Below the pieces are notes generated by a model that worked only from the letters and a program-made list of their open reading frames with translations, made no database searches and had not been told where the DNA came from. Below are positions 12,401-23,424 of a stretch of DNA of 64,000 nucleotides, one piece after another. Within the stretch, counting starts at the first letter, position 1. Every line of letters begins with the position of its first letter. A program made the translations under genes and the position numbers. Origin of the DNA: Harmothoe impar (taxonomy: Eukaryota > Annelida > Polychaeta > Phyllodocida > Polynoidae); contig OX381714.1 in assembly GCA_947462335.1 (NCBI GenBank), positions 39,281,360 through 39,345,359 on the forward strand. The letters are read 5' to 3'.

Positions 12401-14597
12401 CACGTGGAGGAAGCCATGTTGACATACAAACCACTGCACCCATTTTGAAACTCCACCCAAAAAATAAATCCAAAGTAATTTAGCTCTTGTTTCAGTAATT
12501 TATATCCTCTGCACATGCCCCAAATTTTCCAAGTATGTACAGACATTAGCATACATATTAAACATGAATTTAATCAGTTTCACCATTAAAAATGGCGTAG
12601 AATACAGTGGTGATTGTGCTGTGATCTGTGGCATGTCCCAGTGCCACTACGCTTCGCCTAGTGGTGCTGGGCTCGAGTGTGTACCTGCATGTGATGGATT
12701 CTGTTTGGATGATTCTAAATATAGGGGAGACCGGGGCTAGTTGAAACACGGGGTCAGTTGAAACACAAGCTGTATAATAGAGGCAACATGTGTTTGGATT
12801 GATTTTCTTGATTCCCATGTGAACTTATTATTATTTGTATCACCAGTGAAAAAATCAGAAGGATAATAGCTAAACTTTTTGATATATGGCCCAAACCATT
12901 TATAAATCATGTTTTTTATCGAAAAAGTGAAATTTCAGAAATTCAGTTTTTTTCTTCTCAAAATTTTAGTTTTTAAGATATCCATCTAATTTAACTTTTA
13001 TATACTTAACCATGTATACTGGAATCACATATATTATAATGAATACATCAGCATAAAGTGATATTAATGTCTAAAGGGACAGCACTATGCTAGGAAGTGT
13101 GGGGTCGGTTGAAACACTTTTGTCGGGGTTAGTTGAAACAAATTCACTGGAGGCATAGGCATCCCTATACGCCAGTTATTACCCAAACTGCAGCTTTTAG
13201 CTTAAGTTGCAGCTGTGCATATGTGCAGGTACACAGTGGATAATATTCACACCACCATAGGTGCAGAATTTGTGTATAATTTCTGCAATAAATGTTACTT
13301 TAACCCAAATTGGATCTGGGGTTAGTTGAAACACGCTTGGGGCAAGTTGAAACATAATTGTTCAAAAGTGTTTCAACCAACCCCTATTAAAATCGGGTGA
13401 AATCTTGTGTTTTAACTGACCCCGCCTGGGGTCTGTTGAAACACAAATTATGACTGATTGTGACAATTAGAGTATCATGAATCAAACATAACCTTTTCTA
13501 TATTAGAATTGATGCTACTTCTGGGCATTATTCCAGCCATAGAAAGTTGCAAAAAGATTAAATCATTCATGTAAAAAATTGATTTTCACTAAAAATGTTT
13601 CAACTGACCCCAAACATATTTTTGGAAAAAAATATTTTGCACTATCAAACTTTGGAAGCAGAAATCTTAACTTGTACTTAAAGCTGAGGGCAATTCTTCC
13701 TGTGGATTTATTTATTAATGAGTGGATCTACAAGGTAACTGTTTCAATTTTTACCCATTTTTAAGATTTCTTCTCATTATCATTCTTTCTTTCTGAATCT
13801 GAAGAAATAACATTTGTGTTTCAACTGACCCCAGCTGTGTTTCAACTAGCCCCGGTTTAGGGCTAGTTGAAACAAATCAAATAAATGGAATTCATTCCTA
13901 TAAATATTGAAATTAAATGCAAATAGAATAGTCATGCACATAGTACCATAGGTTGTTTTTGACTTCCCCCCAAAAAAACTGTGGAAAAATTTTAACTATA
14001 GATCTATAGGAAAAAATCCGAAATTGCTTCATGTGTTTCAACTAGCCCCGGTCTCCCCTAACTTATATAAACTCAACAACCCTGCCAGAGAATTTTACGA
14101 TTTAGGTTGAGTTGGCTGGCCCTTTAATGGGGAAACATTGAGAGTTTTTGGTCCCATACTGCCATAGATCTATGCCTAGATTATATGCAATATCATATGG
14201 TGCCATTGGTCCATTGTCATTGATTGGTGTGAATAATTTGTTTTATAGTAATAAATCAATGACTGCCCTCGATAACAGCTTCAAGACAAGTCACTTGTCA
14301 AGACAAGCCACTTGTTAAAACAAGTGTCACTCACTCACTGTCTGACAGTGTGAGCTGTGACTGTCACTCACTGTCCCACAGTGTGGCGCTGTGCCTGTGA
14401 CACTCTCAGACTCTGTCACTGTGTGAGTGTCACTTGTCAGTGAGTGTCGGCGGGTCTAACCGGCCTCTAACAATTGTATATGAATGATCAAGCAAGGTAA
14501 AGAGCAAGTTAGAGACTATAACCAGATAGCAGGGTTATCGTGAATGATGACGACGGAATGAGACAAACCTCTGGAAACTTTTTCGCAAGAAAACCAT
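371..14597 (-). CDS. ACOT9: ACOT9-like mitochondrial acyl-CoA thioesterase, N-terminal half, partial at left edge (8 exons)
   Basis: This gene encodes a HotDog-fold enzyme that hydrolyses acyl-CoA to free fatty acid and CoA, in mitochondria in the known family. Joined exons, in coding order: 14597-14569, 10150-10053, 7890-7845, 7560-7364, 2041-1949, 1485-1385, 918-845, 438-371. All junctions are GT-AG and all phases agree, giving 235 codons plus one base. Family hallmarks seen are NTVRFGRVLEDLDT, SPLSIVTASVDRI, GHVTYVGQTSLEV, AKFLMVARDP and YVNPL. These match the first half of animal ACOT9 in order and spacing. The first 40 or so residues are rich in Arg and lack acidic residues, as expected for a mitochondrial presequence. 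The second HotDog domain and stop codon must lie left of position 1. Introns are loaded with repeats. The first exon is inferred; the other seven are firm. Confidence 0.93.
845..918 (-). CDS. ACOT9: ACOT9 exon, end of first HotDog domain
   Basis: A 74-bp exon with a TTCATCAG acceptor and a GGC|GTGAGT donor. It encodes ESDAGIRDIMEAKFLMVARD, then PQNVA. The A-x-F-x-MVARD block ends the first HotDog fold in the family. Confidence 0.94.
1385..1485 (-). CDS. ACOT9: ACOT9 exon, first HotDog domain continued
   Basis: A 101-bp exon with a TTTTTTAAG acceptor and an ACAG|GTGCCT donor. It encodes DVTGEIHSDRDVYIRGHVTY, then VGQTSLEVTMNVEQ. GHV-(Y/W)-VGKTSMEV is the matching family block. Confidence 0.95.
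1949..2041 (-). CDS. ACOT9: ACOT9 exon, first HotDog domain
   Basis: A 93-bp exon with a TATTTCAG acceptor and an ATAG|GTGAGA donor. It encodes VWVSYTHNRDPNLPDDQKSP, then LSIVTASVDRI. The SPLSIVTA-VD core is strongly conserved in ACOT9 and ACOT10. Confidence 0.95.
   Translation of the reverse strand, partial: YGFPTLTTEIPTCLTTRNHPSVSSQPLWTG
2552..2871. repeat. G-run inverted-repeat element (MITE-like)
   Basis: The ends are near-perfect inverted repeats: TAAGGGAGTGTTCATTTATT on the left, and its complement on the right ending AACACTCCCTTA. The outermost TA on each side may be the target duplication. The interior is guanine runs of 7-18 bases separated by short T/A-rich spacers and several TAAAAATTT-like blocks. 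It lies upstream of the 2041 exon on the gene's strand, inside an ACOT9 intron. No coding capacity; the apparent Pro-rich frames are artefacts of the G runs. Confidence 0.8.
2993..3310. repeat. Dispersed inverted-repeat element, copy 1
   Basis: Ends are GGCCTGTAACTAG and the complement of GGCCTGTAAGTAG. The interior shares long blocks with the copy at 38468-38804, for example GGTGGA(A/G)CT, ATGGGCCAT/ATGAGCCAT-TAACAAAAT and CGATAACTG/CGTGAAAACTG. A non-autonomous DNA transposon is the simplest reading. Confidence 0.75.
3311..5959. other. ACOT9 intron sequence, no gene seen
   Basis: No exon with splice sites or a recognisable protein was found. The stretch holds C and G homopolymer runs near 4298-4350 and AT-rich unique sequence. 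A second G-run tract lies near 5871-5900. Confidence 0.6.
5960..6659. repeat. Long inverted-repeat element with tRNA-like arms
   Basis: The left end reads TATTCCGCATTAGC and the right end is its complement. Inner matching blocks include ACTGGTACCAAT and CAGCTCAGCCAAATCTC. Each arm also carries a tRNA-like block (about 6131-6200 plus, 6427-6490 minus) with A-box-like GGTTAGCATGG and B-box-like AGCTCAAATCC. A shortened relative lies at 20108-20380. It is within an ACOT9 intron. Confidence 0.78.
7364..7560 (-). CDS. ACOT9: ACOT9 exon, start of first HotDog domain
   Basis: A 197-bp exon with a GTTTCAG acceptor and a GCAG|GTAATG donor. It encodes MSDSYCEASIPLSSDLRLRE, then YVNFHNTVRFGRVLEDLDTM. 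This is the family's most recognisable stretch, opening the first HotDog domain. It is clearly coding. Confidence 0.95.
7845..7890 (-). CDS. ACOT9: ACOT9 exon (46 bp)
   Basis: A short exon between a TATTTTCAG acceptor and a TTTAG|GTAAGG donor, reading ARKELKTIVGSAKTF. The L-x-x-IVG pattern resembles the conserved helix just before the first HotDog domain in animal ACOT9. Phases match both neighbours. Confidence 0.88.
8070..9135. repeat. ~131-bp tandem satellite, about 8 units
   Basis: The marker GTTGGCACCCCATA recurs (with variants) near 8193, 8448, 8580, 8710, 8844, 8979 and 9110, with one degenerate unit between the first two, giving a period near 131 bp. Other unit landmarks are CAAGATGGCCACCATTCATT, GAATGCCACAATGCTT, TAGTTGCATTAATTTGATAC and an A run followed by TTTTTCTTTCATGAACA. 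It sits in the ACOT9 intron between the exons at 7890 and 10053. Short frames across it are by-products of the repeat. Confidence 0.9.
10053..10150 (-). CDS. ACOT9: ACOT9 exon, presequence region
   Basis: A pyrimidine-rich acceptor ending CCTTACAG precedes an open exon reading VVSPALRLWTQQHPCRHLVV and onward to TVKQ. It ends at an AAG|GTGAGG donor. The exon is basic with few acidic residues, matching a mitochondrial presequence. It leaves one base over, which the next exon completes to GCA. Sequence in this part of the family is poorly conserved, so the call rests on splice sites and phase. Confidence 0.75.
10605..10857 (+). repeat. Dispersed repeat, copy A
   Basis: This ~255-bp block recurs in inverted orientation at 49033-49290. 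Shared landmarks are AAGCTGGGC(T/C)GTCAGGGAAT, GTTCCACCAGAGGGCAGCAG, TCACCCTAT and CACTTCAACTATGACGGTCA. It lies in the first ACOT9 intron. Family unknown. Confidence 0.8.
11090..11577. repeat. CACTGTAAAAA-ended MITE-like element
   Basis: The left end is CACTGTAAAAAGTGT followed by TTTAATTTAAACAC. The right end reads back as CACTGTAAAAAATGTG followed by TAATTTAAACACTTTCACCC. A TA dinucleotide abuts each end (11088-11089 and 11578-11579), as expected for a TA target duplication. No coding sequence. Confidence 0.78.
12722..14060. repeat. Inverted-repeat element filled with GGGGTTAGTTGAAACA-type repeats
   Basis: The left end TAGGGGAGACCGGGGCTAGT is mirrored exactly at 14041-14060. The terminal TA on each side may be a target duplication. 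The interior contains scattered copies, in both orientations, of a 15-16 bp unit close to GGGGTCAGTTGAAACA (near 12750, 13105, 13125, 13320, 13340, 13430, 13600, 13820, 13860). No coding capacity. Confidence 0.82.
14280..14455. repeat. CACT/GTGACA minisatellite
   Basis: Low-complexity repeats of CAAGTCACTTGTCAAGACAA, then CACTCACTGTC/GTGTGAGTGTC-type units, largely self-complementary. It starts about 115 bp upstream of the ACOT9 candidate start on the opposite side, inside the first intron. Confidence 0.7.
14569..14597 (-). CDS. ACOT9: ACOT9 candidate first coding exon (start codon at 14597)
   Basis: Read on the minus strand, an ATG at 14597-14595 opens MVFLRKSFQ and then the first two bases of an Arg codon. 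A GTTTGT donor follows. The two-base overhang is exactly what the next exon at 10150 needs. The peptide is short, basic and hydrophobic, like a mitochondrial targeting start. The donor is not a strong consensus, so this is an inference from phase and composition. Confidence 0.6.
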
Positions 14598-16930
14598 CGT
14601 GAAAGTTGAGGGACGAACAAGAACAGGCCAACCGGATGTTGTTCTGCTACTCAGGCACCACCATCACAAAATAATAAATCTTGGATTTATTTATTAAGTT
14701 TTGAAAGTCTATTGGCATTTATAACAAATTTCCATGGACAAATAGTGAATATAATCCTTCTAGATAATCATAATTGAAGTATGGGAATAATAAACATATC
14801 ATTAGAGTCCAAAATGATAAATATTTTAAATATAATAAAAACATATTTTTGTGATACCTGCTGTTATCCTGCCGGATTTTAGTGCATGGGTTAAAGCGAC
14901 AGGTGGCGTTCGTGAGACTTTGCCGCCACAGCCGCCACCGCAACCTGCACCAAAATCTGCCACTTGAACAGGGGTTTGTAATGCTGCTTGTCAACTACAG
15001 TTGTGATCGATTTTGAACAGTAGTTTAAAATGTTGCTTGTCCAATACAGTAGTGTCCAGAGATGAAAGAGGTGAAGGAGTTGCTACCACTTCTTGACCAC
15101 ACCCGGTGTACCGGGTAGGCCTACGTTTATTTGCCTGGTCTCAATTGAAAAATATAGCCTATAATTTGAATTGAAACAAAATTGAAACATATTACTATTA
15201 ATATTTGAGAGGGATAACTTTTTAACAACAGGAGGGTGGTAGGGGGGGGCAAAAATTGTCCCTGTTTTGAGCAAATTAATAGCCTGCATGTTAGTTGTTA
15301 CTATGCTTCAAAACCCTACAACCCCTGTTGTTAAAAAGTTACAACTCCCTTACTGTAAGACTACCACACATGGTGATAACTCAATGCTACATCCATATCA
15401 AATAGGCCTACACTTTCCTCTTAGTGGCTGATACGTTTGAGGAATAATTTATGTGCATGAGACAGAGAATTCACCCCTGTTCAGTTGACACTGTTTTTTT
15501 TTCTGAAATCCTGAAAACTTTGAGCAGCTGATAGACCTTCACCTTATTGTGTTGAGGTCTATTGAACGATAGGCCTATTATATCTAATGCATATAGCCTA
15601 CCAGTTCCTGATGTGTACTGTGACCCACTGAGAACATTGGAGAACCTGTCCTTGTGGGTGAAGAAATTGGCGAAGAAATTAACACCTATTGAATCTTGTG
15701 TAGATGTATAAGCACACCAGTGTATGGGGGCATCCACCAGGGGGGGGGGTGGTCTTGCCAAATGCGTACAGATTCGTACAAGGGGGTGGGGGGTCCAGGG
15801 CCATTTTGGCATAGGCTACGCATGGTGTACGCATTAGGGGTGTTTTGGACTAGATAATATGTATTCTTGGGCCAAACCAGTGCAAACACTGAACCAACAT
15901 TTCAAAATTTTCTTGGGCAATCTAAACCTATAAGGCATTACATGCAGAATGGATCAAACTAATCAACTGAATACAGAATTTGTATCAGCTTCAAGTGAAA
16001 AAGGGGTTGCTTATTATTAAGAAAATTGCATTAAATATCCCAAATGAAGGGTATGCTGTAAGAGTCTGCTGATATACAATGCATGGGAATTTGGGAATAT
16101 ATACATGGGAGGGGGGGGGGGGTGCTTCCGGTAAATACTAAACTTGTACTGAACTGTTGGAATGCATTGCCTCGAAGATTATAATGGAAATTTTGTTAGA
16201 GCCCATTGTACAGCGGAGTAATGCTCTGGAATAAGTTGTCAAATAATTTACCAGGCCAAAAAAAAATATATTAAAGGTATGTTTCAGGTAACATAGTCTG
16301 AAAATCTAGGTAGGTTAGATCGGATTTTCAAATTTAAAATAATTTTTACTTTGGCCTGAAAAGTAGCCAAAAATTGACTCGCAAACTTCAGCGCTGACTC
16401 GCTGCCTACAGCGTCCACTTATGTACTACTCCCCCTGTGCTAGTTGGGACTTTCATGATGGGGGCATGGAGGAGTAATATAACTTCATCAGGAGCCTTCC
16501 CCAACATCAATGGGCATACCAGAATTGTAAAAAACGACAAAACTTGAGGGGTAACTTGGTGGACTACTATGCTGGTTACTAACCAAGCTGTATTGGCAGC
16601 CGCTGCCCATATGCGTGGGCACGGGCCTTCATTCTGGTGGTATTCCTTGTGATTTCTCCTCAGTGAACCACGTCTGAGATATCAAAGGCCATGGTTTGTC
16701 TGGCCCTGCCTACTATGATACTAGCCCAGGTAGGTAGGACCAGACAAATAAAAGGATACTTGCTATCCTGCGAAAAGAGTAGGGAGAGTCCCCCGGTAGC
16801 AGTATTCTCCCTCACCTCATAGATGTGGTCATTCATTTCAATCATCCATAGATGCAGTCACTGCTGTATTGGGCAAGCAACATATAAATATCTTTCATTT
16901 TTGGAAATACCAGATCTCCTATGCTTAAGC
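14598..16930. other. Intergenic sequence upstream of ACOT9, no gene seen
   Basis: The first ~100 bases should include the ACOT9 5' UTR and promoter (CCAACCGGATG near 14628 is Ets-like on the gene's strand). A GC-rich patch at 14880-14960 stands out from AT-rich surroundings but has no supportable exon. G runs occur near 15240, 15740 and 16105. Confidence 0.5.
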
Positions 16931-17700
16931 ACTGGAAGGCCGTATTCAATGCCCCTCCCCCCCCCCCATTGAATACAATGTGGCCATATTCAATGGGCTA
17001 AGAAAGAAATCGTTTTTTCTTCATTAAATGGCTTCAAATAAAAAATGAAGACAAATGCCAACTACATTGATACTGCTCTGATGTATTTCACTTGTGAAAA
17101 ACAACAGAGATGTGCGTTGGCATTTGTCTATGTCCTACTACTGTGAGATAACTTGAGATATGTCCCGTCAGGTACTTGATGTCTGTCAGGGCGTTAAACA
17201 AATCAGTCAATCATGGACGATCAAATTGACTCTGAAATAGCCGCAAAATTACTTGAAATAATTAATATAATTTTATTTTCAAAATTGGATAAAACTGTTT
17301 TGCTACGCCTAGGCAGGGTCGGGTAACATTAAACACACCTTTCTCTTATATTTGGCCCTATACCGTTTCGGCGTGGTAGTCTCTTGCTGCTTCTGCACGT
17401 TTAAGGAGTACTGGAAGCGCTCTAGTCGATGCCCCTCCCCGCATTGAACACAATATGGACGTATTCAATGGGCACAGGCAAAGTTGTCTTTGCTTCATTA
17501 AATGGTGTCAAATAAAAAAATTAACACAAATGCAAACTACATTGATACAGTCTCTGCCATATTTCGCTCGTGGGGGCTGGGGCATATACCACTCAGGCTC
17601 TGTTTTCGTGGGATATAATGATATGGCACAAGTTGTCGCTTGTAAAATACGTCAGAGACGGTATCAATGGGCGTTTACATTTGTCTATTTAGTTAATACA
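16931..17700. repeat. Direct duplication of a ~200-bp unit
   Basis: A block at about 16935-17135 (CAATGCCCCTCCCC, GTATTCAATGGGC, TTCATTAAATGG, CAACTACATTGATAC) recurs in the same order at about 17420-17690 with roughly one difference in ten bases. Distance between starts is about 490 bp. Confidence 0.65.
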
Positions 17701-20107
17701 TTTCTCCTCGCCCAAAATGCAAATTTCCGGATATAAGCAACACACTATTCCCGCTTCTTTATTACAACGCCACCATTACTTCATTGAATTACCAAACCAC
17801 ACACTTATACACAGACATACCCTTATAAGGCGTGCATATACGTATCATGTCCATCAGCCCATGCATGATGCAGACCTAATTAACATATTAGCCTACAAAT
17901 CATTGGCTGTTCATGAAAAAGCCAGTCGCTGTGAAATGGTGGCTTATCAATACCATTGTGAGCTTGTAATTAATTAGGTCCTAATTAGCCCGCAGATGAT
18001 GAGGCGAACAAAAGGACTGCCCCTTAATTATGACCTCAATAGGTCACTGTAAGCACTTACTTTAATCAATTTTTAACACCGAATTGGAAGGTTCCTAAAT
18101 GTAGGTTTGAAATTGTGTTAAATGTATAAGTGGGTGTTTAGGAGTTGTTCTCTGAAGTGATACACATCAGGATGTGAAGCACATTGACACTTAATTACAT
18201 GTTTACAACAGACAGAGGTCTTAGAGACATATTTCCCATGTCGTTTTCATGAAAAGGATGAGTCCAAATTTACCCCCCCCCCCCACCCATGCAAAAAAGA
18301 TGCAACCCCAAAAAGAAACTTGGGGGAAGGGGGGGGGGAGGCACAAACATATCAAAGCCCCCTTCCTGTGTGATATGGAGGGGGTGTTGGGCCCTATGCC
18401 CCCCCCCTTTCCTACGCCACTGAGTATACGCTATCAATGATATGTTTTTCATTTCTATCCCATCGTCAGTATTTTATGCAGCTCTTGCTTGCCTAAACAA
18501 TTATGATTATGACATCATAATTCTATGCTAATTTATCAGTTCACATAATGATAATATTAATCATGTGTATGTATTAATCAATTATTCATGATGACAGGGT
18601 GATCATGTTAATATAGGATTATGTCCAGTGTTAGTAGAGCCATATTTGTATCATATGAAATGCAATGTAGGATGCTGATTACTCTTTCACACATGAGAAG
18701 TACTTTCATCCAAAATTGCAGGGAAACATCACAGAAATGCCAACGTTACATTGCTCCCAATCATACCCTCTAATGCATCAAAGGATACTAAACATGTTAT
18801 CTCATGCCATTTTTATGTAATCTTCAATCATACAAGCTATTACCCCCATATATAAGAGAGGGTTCATAAAGGATATATACCGCTGCATAATAGAAACAAC
18901 ACGATGGAGACGTCAGTAAAAATATAGAAAAAAAGAAATAACTTTTTGGAATTATTTCGGTGCGTCCCATTCCCGCCGCGCCCGGGGAATAGGCGCAGTG
19001 GGCCCGCATTAATCCTTTAAGGACGGCATAGTGCTTTTATGTGTCCTGATGCATGAATACAGCCCTGGTGAGTAACTCGCCAGGACTGCATTCAAGCATC
19101 ATGTCGATCCTACGGAATTGTTACATTCCCAAAGGGTCAACATTGTGCACCAAAACAGCACTGGTGAGTTACTCAAAGGGATGTACCATGACGGAAAATG
19201 TTGCTTTAATGCAACATGCTGTCCTCAAAGGGTTAACAGACTTATTACCAATTATCGGCTGAATTGGCTCTGATTGTTCTGGTAAATTGATCCTGCTTCT
19301 GATGTAGTCATATCAAATAGCCTCGATCGTCCACAATGAGCGAACTTGTTGGGCAATTGCCTGCGCTCAGAACCTCGTGGGGGGATCCCTAGGTGGAAAC
19401 AATTGGTCGGGATTCAGCTAAATTTGCCTGAGGATACCCCCACACATTTGGGGGTGCATAAGCCTAACTCCCTCGACGTCAGAAAGTCACTTCTTTTAAG
19501 GGTTCCGAGTCAGTCACTTTAATCAAAAATGTCCAATTCAAAGGTCTCTTTAGAAATTATGGTCAATTAAAAATCATCATGTCGGAAGTCAGCAAAATTA
19601 CTGACACAAGTCGCGAAGTCCATTTTGAAGTCCATTTTGCCAGATCACCGGAAAAAAAACCCACGTATATACCCTGCAGCCACAAATTTGCGTTATTGTA
19701 TACTGTAATGTAATGTTAGGAAGAAACCATTTCACTTGTTTTAGAAATATATATTGAGGTGTATAAAACACCTGTAATGTGGATATCAAATATGTTACCA
19801 ATGGATCACTTACAAGTACATTGTACATGTACAATTATGGGTGTCTGTGAAATAAGTCAGTGTCCACAAACTCATCTCATGATGAATATTGGCCTACCAT
19901 GTCATGGGTGCTGATCACTGTAACATGCAAATTTGCCAATGTAGCTCTTTCTAGTCAGCATAGTGAGTTAATGCCCTATGTTGCCCATTTGTCGCCATGA
20001 TTCTTATACAGCCTCGGTGAGTAAATTACCAATAAATCTCCAGCACTAGAGTGAGGATCAGGACTTCTCTAATCTCTGAGCCGCACACAGATGCAGATGA
20101 TATTAGG

Positions 20108-20380
20108 CACTAGCGAGATACTGGTGCTGCCACCAGGTGTTGCTCTGGTACCAATTGTATCCCCCTTGTCACCAGCAACCAGCTCAGCCAAATCTCAGGT
20201 CCGAGATTAGGGTACAAACAGGGTATGAGTATTGTGAGTGGGTTGCACCTGGGCATTCCTTATGTCACCTGTCCCTCATAGACCTGAGATTTGGCTGAGC
20301 TGGTTGCTGGAGGTTAGAGTGGTTACACTGGTACCAATCAACATCGCGCTGTACACAGGACATCTTGCTAATGCGGAATA
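20108..20380. repeat. Short relative of the 5960-6659 inverted-repeat element
   Basis: It carries the same markers CAGCTCAGCCAAATCTC, GAGATTAGGGTACAAA, GAGTATTGTGAGTGGGTTG and GTCACCTGTCCCTCATAGA. It then turns straight into the inverted arm (GACCTGAGATTTGGCTGAGC, ACTGGTACCAATCA, CTTGCTAATGCGGAATA). The central tRNA-like part and loop are missing, so it looks like an internal deletion derivative. Confidence 0.75.
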
Positions 20381-21223
20381 GCAGAAGAGGTAACTGTAAC
20401 CTTCCCTATACTGTTGTGGTGGATGTGGTGAGGGCCATGCAGCTGTACAGTCCAGCGAAGCAGTCCACCATCAATATCTCCATTGGAGTACCCCATTAGT
20501 ATATGACCACATCCCTCGTGTAGGTATAGGTATCAGAAGTAAATTACGTTTTATCCGCCATGACTAAGTATGGCCCGCCATAAATGGATATAGAGGCAGG
20601 GCCCCATAATTGGCATGATGGATATTAAAGTTTCTGATGAATTCCGGCCCTCCTTATGGCACTAATGGGGCCCACTGTGCTTTCATCATACAGAGCTCGT
20701 AATGGCCATAATCACCAGAGTTAACACCCTCAGTATAGGACAGTCACCGCATCCAATTTTTGTTGGCCAAATAATTCTATTTCCATTAATTCTTTCAATT
20801 TGTTTTCCAGTCGCCGTGCTTTGCATTTCGCAAATTGGTAATTATATGAGCACTGGGTACCACCGGGTCTGTTATCTGATGTTGATTAGGGTGGAAATTG
20901 GTGGAAGCTGGCAGAGAAATTTGGGAATATGTTTGGTAAATGATGACTTGTACACAGGGCTCAAAGGGTTTGGCCCACTGGTTAGGCTATTTACCCGCGT
21001 TTATCACACATATATGTAGTGCAGGGAGTTAATAGAACAGGGCGTGGTTTGGCCGTTGTACATTTAGTGCACATGGTTTTCCCAACGGATGAATATATGA
21101 ACATCCTCCCTTGTCCTCCTCCTGGTCTTCTGTGGGAATATTTGCAACCATTTCCCCAGAGTTGATAAAGCTGAGACATTGTATGAAATTAACACTTTTA
21201 AATAAGTGTATACTAACGTGTGG

Positions 21224-21453
<230 letters not shown>

Positions 21454-21746
21454 GTGGTTTGTCACTCAAAGTAGATATACATTATTAAATAGTATGCAGA
21501 GGTGGGGTGAAACTACATAATCATGAGCCCATAACATAGTCTATATACACGGGGAAATCTGTATTCCATATAAACACATTATGCTCCACATAGTTAACCA
21601 GCCAGCTTGATTAATCCAATGATAAAAATGATCCAAACAAAACGCTTACATTAGGAACCCAGGCCTACATGGGTGTGGCTTGGGTGGATCCCGGTGCGGT
21701 GGTTGGTCAGCATCGGCTTTGATGGACAGCTGAGGGCGCTGTGATC

Positions 21747-21754
21747 ATAAAAAG
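21747..21754 (+). promoter_or_regulatory. Candidate TATA box
   Basis: ATAAAAAG flanked by GC-rich sequence (GGGCGCTGTGATC before, GCGCC after), within a 430-bp block that is GC-richer than its surroundings. An initiator-like TCACTCA lies about 40 bp downstream. It precedes the ATG-plus-donor at 22072-22090 by about 320 bp. Seen directly: the motif. Inferred: that it drives a gene, possibly repo. Confidence 0.4.
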
Positions 21755-22071
21755 GCGCCAAACTTGGAACGAGGCGAGCAGACGACAATCACTCAAACTG
21801 GGATCAAACAGCGCTACACGCGGGACGCAGGGGAACTGGAGCTATATACCCAGCAGAGGCCAGTAGTATCTCGAGCCACTCGGCCTGCCCTGGCCCTAAC
21901 GGTTTATGGGTGATATATTACTATAGACCAAAGTGCTGCCATACACCCACAATTATTGTCATTACCACTGCGGATATATACTATAGGGCCGTGGCCAGTG
22001 CACATATGATCCAACGGGGAAGTGCCGCGAGGAGTGTGTGGATATCGATAGGCCAACAGTAACCCGGTGAC

Positions 22072-22090
22072 ATGGATAAACTTGACAGTG
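22072..22090 (+). CDS. Candidate 5' coding exon, possibly repo exon 1
   Basis: ATG in a good initiation context (GACATGG) opens MDKLDS plus one base, then a strong G|GTGAGTG donor. The one-base overhang fits the acceptor phase of the repo exon at 44051, which begins two bases into a codon. It would give [14 protein letters not shown] across the join. No other plus-strand gene lies between. The exon is tiny and the implied intron is ~22 kb, so transcript data are needed to accept it. Confidence 0.35.
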
Positions 22091-22569
22091 GTGAGTGCTA
22101 CATGATATTTCTTTTTTGTTGAGAACTTCACTGAATACATGAACACATCCATTAGGTAAGTATATCCTTACAAATTCCTAGTCCAAATCATAGATTCCCA
22201 GACATTGCCCAACAGAAGACTCAAATTTGAGACCAGATCTGGTAAGTGTACCACATAGTTAAACAGAAATAACGTATCTATAGTGTATAATGGTGCATGT
22301 ATGCATGTCGCTAATTCCAACCCACCCACTATTCATGTCGAGCAATACCCCTTCACTCACCGATGGAGTGGTTGGGGGTTTGAAAAATGCATCGAAACTG
22401 AACGGGAATTTGGCGATAATCTAACCCAGTCCATTTTGAGAACAATGATCCATGGGTTGCTTGTACTCCACACACATCCTGGTTTTATATCAATTCAATT
22501 TCCAATTTAAAACTTTATTTTATAGGTCGAATCCCACAGAGTGATGCATGTACATGTATGGTCCCAGCA

Positions 22570-23422
22570 CACTGTAAGAAGTTACTGTATTTAAACAGCA
22601 CAATGTGCTGTACATTTACAGCACTTTTTGCTGTAGTTGGTATTACAGCACTATTTGCTGTATAATTACAGCATTATGTACTGTAAATTGGGTCTCCGGC
22701 AATGTTGCTGTACATTTACAGTACATTGTGCTGTAGATTTCCGCCGCTAGGTGGCAGCAGTAGACCATTTCTGTATTAATTATTCCACCCAACCCTTTCC
22801 CAAGTCAAATAAAGCCTCACAAACTCTCAAGACATCGTTAAATAAGAATGGATGAGACGGACTGAATGCAGTTACCATAAAGTGTATTGATATTTGCATG
22901 ATTGTGTTGAATAATACAAAATAAAACAGCAAAAGTATAAAATAGACACCACATTGGTGGGAAAAGTTAAATGCTTAAGTGCCCAGGCTGGGAAAAAGCT
23001 GGTATCACATACGGTTCAGCTGTATTGAAGCAGGATTAAACCATTACATTGTGTAGTGTGTATTATCCTAGCTGAGATTGAACTATAATGCAGGAAAGTA
23101 CTCTCCATGCATGCATATTAATCGATATATATTGATGAGAACAACAATATGAAACCTACAGTAGAAGTTGCTCTAACTTTACAGCACCCAGTTGCTGTAC
23201 ATGTACAGCAAAATCTACTGGAACAAAAGTTGCCAGCAACTTTTGCTGTAGATGTACAGTAGAAGTTGCTGTAAATTTACAGTAGAAGTTGCTGTAAATT
23301 TACAGTAGAAGTTGCTGTAAATTTACAGCAAGTCAGTTGCTGTACACCTACAGCAAAATCTACTGGAACAAAAGTTGCCAGCAACTTTTGCTGTAGGTGT
23401 ACAGTACTTACTTCTAACAGTG
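22570..23422. repeat. CACTGTAAGAAGT-ended MITE-like element with CTGTAAATTTACAG sub-repeats
   Basis: The left end CACTGTAAGAAGTTACTGTA matches the complement of the right end (CACTGTTAGAAGTAAGTACTGT) with small differences. A CA dinucleotide abuts each end. Both flanks are packed with short palindromes of the type GCTGTA(C/A)ATTTACAGCA. The centre (about 22760-23150) is ordinary unique sequence. Confidence 0.78.
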
Positions 23423-23424
23423 CA

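Noticed and set aside
14870..14970. GC-rich patch as an extra ACOT9 or separate exon
   Set aside because: No consistent frame with splice sites; the ACOT9 start is better explained by 14597.
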